Positions 32,826-46,500 of a stretch of 64,000 nucleotides of DNA are shown one piece after another; position 1 is the first letter of the stretch, and the number at the start of each line of letters is the position of its first letter. The position numbers and the translations under genes are program-made. This DNA is from Actinernus sp. WN-2022 (lineage: Eukaryota > Cnidaria > Anthozoa > Actiniaria > Actinernidae). The stretch covers positions 32,631,867-32,695,866 of the forward strand of contig JAOWCC010001634.1 of assembly GCA_030867875.1 (NCBI GenBank), in the 5' to 3' direction. Below the pieces are notes generated by a model that saw only the letters and a program-made list of their open reading frames with translations, was not told the origin of the DNA and did not search any database.

Positions 32826-35800
32826 TGGCCGGGGTTTGAACCCACGACGTCCTGCACAACAGACCGGCGCTTAACCACTGAGCTAACCGGGAGGCGGTCA
32901 ACTATCAATCAATAGACAGCCCCTGGCTAGCCAATTAGATGGCAAGTGTGCCAATAGATGGTGGCTGGGTAATATGCTAAATATATTGTTATGTTATAGG
33001 TATATACGGTTTTAATACATATCCATGTACAATATACATATATTTACATGTAGCATGATGGAAATGCAATGTAGGAACAGTACAATTATGTTGATATAAA
33101 TGCTGAAAAGGAGAGGTTAACTTTTAATGGAATGATAGTAAAATGCTAAATGTATAGCTGTCTCAGTCATACATTATTACATTACATAATTACTGTCATT
33201 TATATGCTTGAACTTAGCATTTTTTTGTATTGCAGCTAATGAACAGCTGCATTAACTGTATAATACAGTATATTACACTACAACAACCTTTCTCTGCTTG
33301 CAACATCTATTCTTATGATATTATTGCCAAACTGAGTTGCATGCACTTATATTATGCTAATGATTTGATACACCTCTCTATGGTTTTGTTGATTACGTTG
33401 TGGTTTCCCAACTTCTCTGCTACTAGCAAAGGTGGCTCTGTATAAAAATTTGTTGATAAGTAAGACAATACAACAATTAAATCACACAAAAGTATGAAAA
33501 CTATAGTCTACTGTACATGCAAGCATCTGTATACCATCGGCACTTACATATTGTACTTTACGTTCTGCAGGACAGTATTGAACATGTAAATTGTATTAAT
33601 CATTCATAGGATTTAAAATTAAACTATAGCCAAATCTCATACATTTTTGTTTTATGTTATTAAAGATGTTTATAAACATAAAATGAAACAAAAATGTATG
33701 AGATACATGTATGCATGTAGCTATTTCCATTTTCACGAAATTCATACATATATGTATAATTGCCTTGCATACTACAAGAGTATCGATCAACTTGTAACAG
33801 TATGACTAGAAAAAAATCTGCACCAATATTTTTCTGAATTGTTAGTTACTCTCGTGTATCTTAATTTAGCCATTCCGGATACTTTGCGACCTAGTAATTA
33901 GTAATAATTCACAAACTTTAGGAATACACATGCATATATAAACAATTGTATCAAAGTAAAACAATAAACAACTGGTTGTTTATATAAACTTAAATTGGTA
34001 TCAACAAAAGTAAGATTTAGTTTGCAAGTGTGAAATATACAATTCATATGTTAAGTGATCTATACCTTGGTTGTATCGTAGGACACGAGTCTGATGAGGA
34101 CGATGAACCGGACTTATTCCAATGCGGCCGCTGTCGGCAAATGTTCACCAATTTACAGAAGTACCTCAGGCACAAGTCTTCGAGAGAATGCAGACAAAAA
34201 TCCAATTCCGCCTCAACTGTTACGAGTCCTGGCTTTAGCGAGCCTGGGGTAAGACGATGGAACATCTTTTTAATAGCATAATGATTTTGTGAAAGCGGGC
34301 TCTATTGCAATAAGCCTCCAGTCAAAAATTGTTTCAACAACGGTACAACATTTGTTGAACTCGATTTTGAAACTGTTGAAAGCATGACGGAGAGAGTTTG
34401 ACTTCGATTCAATGATATTTCAAACGATTTCAAGATCAGTTTCAATGTTGCACCGATGTTGAAACCGTTACTTAATTTGTAACTTGAGTTTTATTGAACT
34501 GGTTTGAAAGTTATATATTAAACTCGGTTTGAAATATATAGGACGAACGCGCATGCACTTGCTACCGAATGGATGTATATTTATTTTAAGATGTTGTAAC
34601 TGTTTGAAGTGGTGAAGAATAAAATGTTGTACTTATCATGGGATGAAAAAGCTTTTCCAATTCCTTCTTGAAAGTTGATAATTTTCTCAACAGAAATAAA
34701 ATTAACTGGAGATACTTGCTAGTATTTTTTTTTATTCTACGAAGTATTAAATATTACCAATGAGTTTGGCACATTAAGAAAGGAATATCTGATACTCCTG
34801 TTACTATTTCTACATGTATACTCGGTATTGTTGAACCAAATGGAACAGCAAGTGTTGCATTAGTGAGGCGGACTGAAAGAGGAACAGCGGCTTATCAGTG
34901 TACGGTAGTTCGTCCCTCTGGCCGCGGGCCGGCCGTTAGATTGTACACCAGTAGAGAATCCTTCAAAGCATAGATCCTTCAAAGCATAGAAGGTCCGACA
35001 CGTTCGTGGAACTATCCCCGTCATGCTTCGTAGGCAAATGTACAGTATACATCAACGGCTAACTTTAATTTGGGGCTCAAATTCACGTTCATTGTTATAC
35101 CCACTCCGGCGATCAACTACGATAAGAGGTATTTTCGATGGAAGAATAAACAGTATTATCAACAGTTTCAGTATGAATGTGCTAGTTTGCATTCAGCAAG
35201 ATATGGTTACTATATCTTTTCCGACTTCTTTTCAATACTAATGTCAGTATATAAACTCGGTTGTTGTGAGCACTTTGCCTTTCATTTTTTCTCTTGAGTA
35301 AAATCTTTGAAGATCTGGCAAAAGCATGCAAGAATATGTTCCAAACTAGAACTCAGATGGTTCAAGATCTTTAATTTCCCTTTATACGAGAGCCAGGTTC
35401 GACCTCGTGGATCCTGGACCCTTGGTCGCCGTAGTAAAGATGATGTATCCTTCGATACAAAGGCTTAAAGACCGCAACGGTTCATGCGGTAGGCCTTGGT
35501 AATCGTATTTGAAGCTAATACTATGCGCATTTATGTTGACATCCCATCCGCATTACTAGATAATTCCACAGATAACCACACGAACACAAATAGTTGAAGA
35601 AATGAAAGTGTTTTAGTTTCTACGGGTAGGACAAACAAAATCATAGAAACCAGTTTGATCGTAACACGATTCCTAACCTTTGTTTTGAATGTCTTTTTTT
35701 TTCAGAGCATGGAATTCTACGAAGAAAATAATTTCATTCAGAGCCCTCCGAAAAGGTACTAACATTGTCCTATTTCCGTCCACTTTGTTTAGCGCCTTTG

Positions 35801-38800
35801 TTTTTTTTTAAGAATGTTGTTAGTAAGCCTGCTCTCGCGCCCGCGGGCACTTCTGTCAACCGTTAAAACTCCCTTTTCACGTCTTTGTTCACTGTTACAA
35901 GCACGCGGGGTGATACACAGGCAATAAGCGAGTCTTTTCATATCTATGTAACGAGACATTTTTTCTGAATATAAAGCTGTGAGAACAATAAAAGAAGCCG
36001 CATTTTCATAACATTTATGAACTTTTGTCGTCCTTTTATGGCTTCTCAGGGGGAAACAACTGAAGCGCAAGTTTTTCGATCAGCTATTCTTTAGTTAGTT
36101 TTTATGAATAAAGTCTTCATTAAACTTGTGTTTCGTTTTGCGCAATCGGACTCCGATTTGTATCGACCAGTTGTTTTGAGCAGTTGGCTGATGCAACTGG
36201 CCAGATTTGACTCGGTTAGGTCGAAGTAAATAATACTTATTCAAAGTCGAAAAGCGAATAAAATGGCCCAAAATGGCCAAAATTATACCTTTAATTTTGC
36301 AAAAGTTGGTTTAAAATACAGTGCGATATTTTTGTTCTAACGGGAGTCCATCTGACTGAGTTAACGCATTTTGTAGGGCGGCATGGTTTATGCTACCCAC
36401 TGCTATCTCCTACCAGTTCTTTGTATTAAAATATCTCATTAGGACTCCAACCAGGGCTGCAAGCAAAGATTGACCAATCAAATTACGCCACGAACAATGT
36501 ATTTCTATTTCATAGAACTTTTCAATGCCTCAGTGAATTCCCCAAATTAGGTTTGAAGTTATTAAGCCGAAACAAAGCATTCGAATATTGTTGTACAACA
36601 GGGACCAACGTTTTGGTTCTAACAGTGTTGTTGGGCCAACATTTTTTGTTGGATGAAAGTTTGTTCTCGATCAAACGTTTCGCCCAGCAAAAAGTGTAAT
36701 CCAACATGTGCTGCTAAACAGTCAAACATTGTTGGTCCAACATGGGGTGCTAAACAGTCAAACATTGTTGGTCCAACATGGGGTGCTAAACAGTCAAACA
36801 TTGTTGGTCCAACATGGGGTGCTAAACAGTTGTTGGTGATCAACAATGTTGGGCCCATGTTGTGTTCGAACGTTTAGTTCTGGCTTCACACACCCTATTC
36901 CAAAATGACGAATCTTGTTTGAGTAGTACCAGAGAGCAGTAAATAACAGTTGAATGCTACCATGTTACAAGATTAGCGATACTCTGAATAGCATCAAATG
37001 GCACTAAGTTATCGAGATCAGTTCAATATGCCTGACTAGCCTCGTTTTCGTAATATTCTCTGTATTTCAATGTCAATAACTTTGTAGATTAACCTCTCAA
37101 ACTGCTCAGTATTATTTACTATGGCATGCTATAATACAGGCGCCATACACTTCACCTAATACCCCACGTTTTTTGGCATTATGCAAATTAGAGCATCCAT
37201 ATTGGAATTGGGCCAAAACCGGGTGCGGAATTGCACGAGACAATGAGTAACACGCGCTGGACTGGGACGAGTCGGGATAAACAATTCAGAAAATAATATG
37301 TGTAAACAGTGTGTTTCTTCACCTATAAATCCACAGGTACCCCAGGCTCATTATGCGTAAAACGGTTATTTCCCGGATATTTGAAATTACAGTAAATGTA
37401 TGGAGTTTTAGTTCGAATGGCCGTTTGCTCTAAAATAAAATTCAAGAAATCGTCAAAATATTCTTACCTGTCTCTTGTGTGTTCCTTTCAGTTTCTGTGA
37501 AGTTTCAAGCCATTCCGTTCAATTTTGAGGGAGTTCAGGACTTTTCCTTCCCTTAGTATAATTATTGGGAAGGTAGCAAACTGCAAACTCTACAATCACC
37601 GTACGCCGATCAGCTGCAAAAAATCGCCTCGAGTTCCCACAAAAATCCCGTACATCGCCAAAATTCCTTCAAATAACGGTTGCCCAAACACAGGTCCTTC
37701 ACCACACTCAGCTTCCCTTTCACTGGTTTACTTTAACGGGAGAAAAATGCCACGTAGTTTGCAATTTTCGAGTTTCGCGGATGTTCAGTTCGATCTCGCC
37801 TGCAACGAGGCGACAAACAGTAGACCGTCCCCTACCATGTCAATTCGATCTCGCCTGCAACGAGGCGACAAACAGTAGACCGTCCCCTACCCAGTGAATT
37901 TGACACTCCGCTGTGCCATTGTTTCATCTACCAATCGGAACCGATCATCGCAGCGTCTCCAGATTCAAATCACTTCGTCGTTCGTTTAGTTCTTACTTTT
38001 TAAATATTAGAGCCTTTTATGCTTATATCTGTAAAAACGGCGTTTTTACATCGATTCCGATTGGTAGATGAAACAATGGCACAGCGGAGTGTCAAATTCA
38101 CTGGGTAGGGGACGGTCTACTGTTTGTCGCCTCGTTGCAGGCGAGATCGAATTGACATGGTAGGGGACGGTCTACTGTTTGTCGCCTCGTTGCAGGCGAG
38201 ATCGAACTGAACATCCGCGAACTCAAAAACTGCAAACTACGTGGCATTTTTCTCCCGTTAAAGTAAACCAGTGAAAGGGAAGCTGAGTGTGGTGAAGGAC
38301 CTGTGTTTGGGCAACCGTTATTTGAAGGAATTTTGGCGATGTACGGGATTTTTGTGCGAATTCGAGGCGATTTTCTGCAGCTGATCGGCCGGTAATTGTA
38401 GAGTTTGCTTACCTTCCCAATAATTATACCAAGGGAAGGAAAATTCCTGTAACTCCCTCAAAATTGAACGGAATGGCTTGAAACGGGAAATAACCGTTTT
38501 ACGCATGAGCCTGGGGTACATGTGATAAATCGCGGAGATTTGAGAGGATGATTATAAAAACACTCACTTTCTCTAAGAAACGAGTGTTTTTGTTGCGGTT
38601 ATTTAGTTTCATGGCTGAGTTTTATTTTAGTCATATAGGTAACGCGAGGTTGTTAACAGAAACGTTACAGATTGAAATCAACACCACAGCGTGAGATCGC
38701 TGATTAGTGGAACATTATGTATGGCGATGTTTTGGCGGGAAATTCATCGAGTTGGCCAAGACCACTGACACTTTAAGTAACGGAAAACCTCCTCCAAGTT

Positions 38801-41800
38801 GAACAACTCATTAGGACTCGATCAATTTGTCATAATAACAAAACACTAATTACCGGTAGGTAGAAATTTTGGGCCAACTTTGCTTTCGATTGTCAGTTAA
38901 TTCGCCAAAACGGAAAGAGGTACACCAAAACATGTCTCATGAGAGAAAGCATACATATCCGACTGCGATTCACTGTAAGATTACAATAGTAGAGGAGAAG
39001 AAACGCGAGAAATAAATCAGTGAATTTATTAACCTGTATAATTCTTTATTTCAAGAGAATGACACAGAATAGCATAGCTAACAAACCATATAGTCCTTGG
39101 TGCTTCCGTTTGCCAAGCGAGAACAAACTCAAAACCCTCAACAGTAGTTAATATTCCTATTGTCACAGACTAGCTGGTCAGGAACGAGCACTCAATGGAG
39201 GCTCATGCGGGGGCCGATTCTTTTGGTGATGTTAAATAGGTTTTAGCGAGTTCCATTGAGTGCTCGTTCCAGCTCGTCCATGACAATACGAATATTGCCT
39301 TTTGTTTATTCCGACTCGTCCCAGTTCAACTCGCTTATAAATAATAAAATAATACATTTTGGCAATTTCTGAAAAATATCACTATTCGCTATTATCACTC
39401 GGCGGCCATGTTGGCTAGAAACAATGCGTAGCCTCGTACTGAACAGTCAGTTCAGAACGAGGTTAGACGGAGGGAAAACAATAAACACTTAATGACTGGC
39501 CCCAAGGGAAACAGTGAGTTTTGTTTCCCAGAGATCCTCGAGGGGAAACAAAACTCACTGATTCCCGAGGGGACAGTCATTAAGTGATTTGTAAGTTTTA
39601 CAAATCATAAGTTTTACTAGAAGCAAAGTTGTGCATAAAAATACGAGCGAGGTTTGTCGTCTTCTCTTCGCGAAGCTGCTTTTCAACACAAAATGCCAGC
39701 GCGACACATCACACCATCTTCTGTCATGATGTGATCACGTGGCGGGCAACAATTGATGAATTGTTGACCGCGCGGAAAACATTGGATTTTGATGACTGCC
39801 ACGTGACCCTGAATCAGCCAATGAGTGCGTACTTTGTGTCTGGAAAACTTATGGCTACGTATTGTTATATAGACATAAGTTTTACTACCTGATACGAGCG
39901 ACGTTTGTCGTCTTCTCTTCGGGAAGCTGCTTTTCAACTCAAAACGCTGCCAGCGTCGCTACGGCATTTTTAGCATCGTTTTGTGTCTTTCTTGCATCCT
40001 TTTTTAGCTACCAATTTCACTCTTGCGCTTGATAAAGATGTAAATTGTTTCTTTGGAGCTGGTTCCATTTTGAATGCTTACTAGTTTCGACGTAAAATGG
40101 ACAGCTTTTGATGAAGAACTAGACATTTTGGTAAACAAATATTTCCCGCCTTTATCTAGCCAGTGCCAGTGGCGCGCGCGACACATCACACCATTTCTGT
40201 CACGACGTGATCACGTGGCAGGCAACAATTGATGAATTGTTGCCCGCGCAGGAAACATAGAATTTTGATGACTTCCACGTGACCTTAAATCAGCCAATGA
40301 GAGCGTGCATTGTGTCTGGAAAACTTATGGCTATGTAACAAACGTTTTTATTCTCCTGGGACTTAACATAGCCGCCTTTTTATAACAGAAAATTATTTAT
40401 TATCAATCCAGTCAATAAGGAGTCTTAAAAATTTAAGCACCTTACACCTTATCCATAAGTATAATACTTCCATGTTTACAAAAAACAAAAAGTATTATTT
40501 TAGAATCTTTATATGATCACTTAACGTTATTCTTGTCTTAAGTTTATCTATTTTATACTATCTATTTTATCTATTTTTATAATTATTTTACTAAAACAGG
40601 AGACGCCCTCATTAAAGATCGAAATTGTTGACCGTTATGCCTTGCGAGGGTGTAGCTATTGTTACATACCTTCTGGGAATACTAAAAACAATACTAAATT
40701 ATATCGCAATTGTTTTTACGCTTCATGCTCGGCATGCAAATGAAATTCGCTTGGGTCGGTTATTTAATGATTATACCCACGATTAATACCCACGATTGCT
40801 CTCATCTGACTTGATAGCTCAGTTGGTAGAGCGCCAGACATGTAACCTGGAGGTCGTTGGGTTCGAGTCCCACTTGGGTCAGAGATTTTTTTCTCTTTCC
40901 CTCGTAGGGCGTGCACACTTAGCACTACAGCTTACCACTTTATATCACATTATTTAATGATTATTATAGCCTAGTTGAAAATTAAACTTTACAGAGCATT
41001 GCTGAGACCATATTTCTTATATTTTCTTAGGAAACACGACCGTAAGGGCATAGCTAGGCGAGTATCAAATATAGCAGACACCGAGACACCGTCGGATCCT
41101 CCGAGTCCCGAGATTCCAATTGTACTACCGGATCATCGGCCATACGGTTCAGTTTCCCACGCTGTTCTCCCGGGACTTACTCCCGTTTGCACGGTAGTCA
41201 ATGGGATGCCAAGTCCCGTATCTCGCATGTCCATCCCAGCATATCCATCGCGAGTACCTCCGCTTAAAAGCCCCACTGAAAGAGGGCCCATATACAGTAG
41301 ACCTGAGATGTCCAGAGAGGTCCTTCAATGGCATCACCGCATGGATACCCATTACCCTTCGCGACCTCACAGCAAGCACCGGTGCATCACGTGATCATTA
41401 ATAACCCAGTCTCTCACGGCCATTTGATTTCTGGTCACGGGTGGCCTCGTCCCACAATAGCTGTCGATCCGCACTTCTCGGGTGACAAAGAACCGATGGG
41501 AGCCCCCCAGGGACCACCACAAGTTCGGTCTGACGGTAAAATGCAACTGGGGTCGGACCATACCGGTCCCCAGCAGGCAGTACCTATAGATTCTACTGGT
41601 CATCCGATAGTGGTGCACTTAAAAGAAAGAGGTAAGAGCAGATTGCAAAACTTCTTCCTTCACGCCCCTTCCTCCCCATTAAAAATGCGTGAGGGATAAG
41701 GACAAGCCGTTGAATAGAGCAGATGTCCGTAGCCTTACCGTAACCGTACTGTAATTTATTGATTGGATCACAAAACTAATAGGGAAACCATTTCAATGGA

Positions 41801-43553
41801 GTAATACAGCACCGCTCGAGACCTGTATTCTGATTGGATCCATTATACTGTAGCGCTATTGTTAATGTACTGCTCGTTCTAGAGGTTAGGGTGTTTTGTA
41901 TTGTTGGATACCATAATGATTTGTTTTAGCGCCCGGGTCGCTTATTTTGGAGGAGGCGCTTTTTCATATATACGTATATTATTGATGTTATCAAATGTAA
42001 CCAGTTTTTATCTAGTTTGATAAAAATGATAAAAAAAACGCAGTAGTAATAATTATAACGTTTATATAGAGCAGGTTTCAATTGAGTGTCGAAAGTTTTC
42101 GGTGATTGCTTTGGTTTTGCGTTTACTTAGCTATTCTATTTATATTGGCTGTGAAAATATTTTGAAATCAGTCAGCGAATCAAATTCCAGAGTAAAACCA
42201 ATCGTGGTTTTTAGTTTTGGTCCGTCACGCCATCAAATCCACGATTGCGTTTACATTTCCTCCTGAAACCAGTGAAACCAATCGGTATTCTCTTTAGTTC
42301 GTTGTAATTGCTTTGTGGTTTTACTACAGTCAATTGGAACCTGCTCTAATGAAACGAACTGTAACAATAATTACGGTAGCTAACGTATTAGAGATCGCTT
42401 ATTGGAATTATTATTATTATTTGGGGGGGGGGGGGGGGGGGAGGGGCGCTTATCGGTAGGAGAGCGATAAATCGAATCATTACGGTAAGCCAATAACTCC
42501 TTGTAATATTTAGGTCGACCTATACGGCCCAAAGAGACTGGCCTGACAGAAGAAGAGCTCACAGAAGAGGTCATCACATCATCGGGACAAAAGATCTTCA
42601 AGTGCAAGAAATGCGAGAAAGAATTCAGCTTTTCGAGCCGCCTAAAAAGGCACCTCCTGGTGCATACGGGTGCACGTCCCTTTGAGTGTCTCATCTGCTT
42701 TCGGCGGTTTACGCAGGCGGTAGATCTCAAGAGGCATATGTTGAGACATAGTGGTCAGAAGCCCCATGTGTGCCAGTACTGTGGCAAGCAGTACACACGC
42801 GGAGATAGGCTAAAGGTAACGTGTTTGATATCTATAGTCGAGCATTTTACTTTACGACTACCGTAACCGGGGCCGCTTGAACAACGAGCACCAATCACGC
42901 TGCAGAACGAAAACAAAGCATTCCAACTTACGGTTATTTGAGCCAATCAGTATCGAGTACAAGACAATAACATTTCATCTTGTTTGAGCTTCGATCCGGT
43001 AAAAGGCTAGACTAGGGGCGCTTTCCATTCAACCAAAAAAAAATGAAAATTCCAGTCAGAAATCAAATGGAACAGTAACATTTCCGGTTCGAAGTTTCGG
43101 AAATTGTGGACCACCTCGCGAGGTGGTCCTCTTTTTCCGAAAATTCCTGTTCGACCGAAATTTTCTGTTCCATTCAAAATTCCCGGTTTAGATTTGCCGA
43201 GATTTGCCGTGATTTGCCAGTTTTGAGAATTGAAATCGAGGCTACTAATAACCGGGTGGTTTCTGCGAATGGAACGCGTATTTTTTCCATTCGACATTCG
43301 AAATTTTCGAAACTTCTAACCGGTCGTTTTGGTTGAATGGAAAGCGCCCTAATTTTGAAGTCGAAGTCTTCTGAATAAAGAAAATCACGTGGATGCTTTA
43401 TTTTCGTTTTGCAGTGTGTTTGTGGTCGCCCTGTAATGATATTACTGAGCCATTTTCGTAATCGAAAAAAAAGAACGGTAACCAAGTGTGTAAATTTAAT
43501 CAAATAAAAAAATTATCCAAGCACAAGAAATATCACATCAAAATTAGAATGAT

Positions 43554-43587
<34 letters not shown>

Positions 43588-46500
43588 AATGAGGATATGC
43601 AGATAAAGTTTACACTTGTTTCCAATCTGGTCCTCCTAACTATTATATGCCAAGATAGAAACATGATATAATTACATTATAAGACATAATAGATAATTAT
43701 TTAACTACTCAAAAAAGAATATACATTATTGGGAAGATATGAAAAAACATTGAATAAAATATAAACACTATAGCTTTAGAATTATACAATTAAAAACATA
43801 TATGTAAACGAAAGGTGGTTACATGTATTAAGGGATGGATCTAAAAACATCGTTAGACATCACAGTCAGTAAAACCTATTGCTCTTCAACTCATTAGCAT
43901 TAGTGAGTCTAGTTTTAAAATATTTCCTACAAAATCTATTAAATTTTGGTAATGTATCAGATTTAGTAGCAGTGACAGGAAAACTATTCCATAGCGACGG
44001 TGCTAGAAATGAAAAACAACGCTTTCCGGCATTAGTTTTAGGTTGAGGTAGGTATAGCTTATTATTTACAACGGCTCTAGTAGAATAATGATAGGAAGGT
44101 CTTGACAATAGCTTAGCGAGACATTCCGGACCAAGATTATTTAAACATTTAAAAGTCTGCGTTAGGATTCGTTGGCGAATAGCTTCATATATTGGAATCA
44201 TCTTAAGGTCCTTGAATAGACTTAGGGATGGAGTAGAGTAGTCGGCACTAAGAATGATCCTAGCAGCACGTTTTTGGGCTAGTAGCAGTTGGTCTAGGCA
44301 TTCAGTGGAACAGTTTCCCCATACACTGCAGCAATATTCTAGTGTTGGTTTGGCGATGCTGTTATGGAGTAGGAGTATTTCCTTAGATGGAAGATAGGGT
44401 TTGACTCTTCTAAGCATTTCAAGTTTGGAGTTATACTTTTTGGTAACTGCTGCGATGTGGTCATTCCAGGTAAGTGATGCATCGATGTTGACACCAAGGA
44501 GCTTTTCACAGGTAGAATGAGCAATAGTGAGTCCATTGAAAGAAACGTCTAGGAGTTCAGAGTTAGTAGCAAGTTTCTTTTGGGTGCCAATGAGCATGAC
44601 TTTGGTCTTGCCAGGGTGGATGGCCATTTTATTCTGAACAGCCCAGATGCTCAAGTTATCAGCTCCACATTGCAGAGATGCGTTGATGGAGCGTATTGAT
44701 TGATCCGATCTGGTTAACGTAGTGCCGGATTGCCAAGTTTGAAGATGTTTGGGTAATTAGGAACTGAATAGCAAGCTTTTGAATTCACAAAAATAAAAGA
44801 TCACGGTATAAAAAATAATCCCAGCACAAGAAATATCACATCAAAATTAGTATGAATACCAGAAACTGAAATTCTCAGAAGGCTTGCATCATTTTATTAA
44901 GATTAACTGTCAAGTTGAAATTGGGTTTGAAATCTAATTCAAGTATTTGACGTTAGTTAATGCTTAGTTGACCAGTTTGTTCTCTAGTTTTTCAGAGTTA
45001 CTTTTATTATTTAGGGTTAGGTTTGGAACCGGAGCTTACGAAATGGAAATATTTCTAGATGAAGTCTAATTCTAGATATGAAAGTGTTTATGAAACCAAA
45101 TGTTGCATCTTTATTTTATTGCAGAATAATAAAGTTCATTCTTTTCTGATTATCAAGAGTATTTTCAGTTCTGCCTTCGGAAAGGTCTCTTTTTCGCCAT
45201 TCAAATTGACTACTTTATGCTTAAAACTGTCCGGGACCTGGAACCGAGTCTTCCATTACAATGACGTCACTGTGAGGACTCGCAAGGGACGACACGCATC
45301 TCTACAAAAATATAACTAGTCGTAGCTATCGCTAAAGTGCCAACGAAAACAAAAACCCAGAAAAATTGCCTCCGCCTGATCTGAATATGATACGCTGATA
45401 AACGAGAATAGCAATTATATTTATAGTTTGTTTATATTTTAATAAATCACGATGGAACACTTTGTAAATGTGCATTAGAAAACTTAACTATATATTTCAC
45501 TTCATAGTTATTCCTGACATTTTACTCTTATGGCACTTTGAGAATACATAAAATACAGTGCCTTGCAGCATATAACAGCCAGGCGACGAGGGAGAGAAGA
45601 CGAATTTAGAGCTGTAGAATAAGAAATATGGTTAGAGCCTAGAGGATACGGAGTGCTCGACACTGAATGTTTTGAAGGTTTGTCAGAGGGGATATTAGTG
45701 CTCCAACTGGGCTTCAAGAAACGTACAAGAGAAAACAAAGAGTTTATCATGTTTATTGTATTTATTGAAATCATTGTTAACGAAAGTCATTAAACAATTA
45801 CAAGTATAACACATCTTAAATTGGCTCTGACTTTGGTTTACAGGACATTACATTACATTTTCACAGAGTGGTCGAGATTTTTACTGCATATCCACATATC
45901 CTCGGGCATCGGCTCTATATTGCTGCCGCCTCGTCAGCCTCGCGTCTTCGCTCGGCTGACTCGTTGGCAAATATTAAAACCCAAGTGTTTACAAATGTAG
46001 AAATAATTAGTATCAAAGAGATTAATTGTTGGGTTGACCATGAACTCAATGTTCACATCTCTAGTCCTCTAGGTGTCTGAGTCAATGTAAACATATTGCT
46101 GGACTAACTGGAACTAACGAGAAAGAGTTTTGAACACTACGTTCGATGTGAACACGCTGGTTCGATGTGAACACGCTGGTTCGATTTTAGCACTTTTTGC
46201 TCGATTTTGAACCAAATGGTTCGATTATTCACGGTACAGAATTACTCACAGTTCAACACCACAAAAAGAAAGCAAATTATTTAAGCAAATCAGAATGTTT
46301 TCAATGCAAAGAAAGGAATACTTCACCTCGTCCTCGCTGTCGACATTCGTATTCAGCACCGCCACTTCGACGATCAACACGACCACGTGAGATTCCATGA
46401 CGTCACACGCAAAAACTCGCGCTGTGATTGGTTTTATTTCCTTCTATTGTTACATTACAATTTTCGATCGAGATTTTTTCTGCCTGCAAAATACCTCGTG

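Noticed and set aside
34090..34115. CTGATGAGGACGATGAAC as a hammerhead core
   Set aside because: It lies in a coding exon encoding the acidic stretch, and GAAA is missing.
36619..36877. Open frames on both strands with a 12-residue protein repeat (GAKQSNIVGPTW)
   Set aside because: The 36-bp tandem unit is a multiple of three and lacks stops on both strands; the repeats are explained by DNA repetition within a MITE-like unit.
40808..40881. Functional tRNA gene
   Set aside because: A at position 33, a mismatch at 31-39 and an extra base before the T arm argue for a pseudogene.
41367..41618. Minus-strand ORF across zinc-finger exon 6
   Set aside because: A shadow of the plus-strand coding exon, whose splice sites and phase are consistent.
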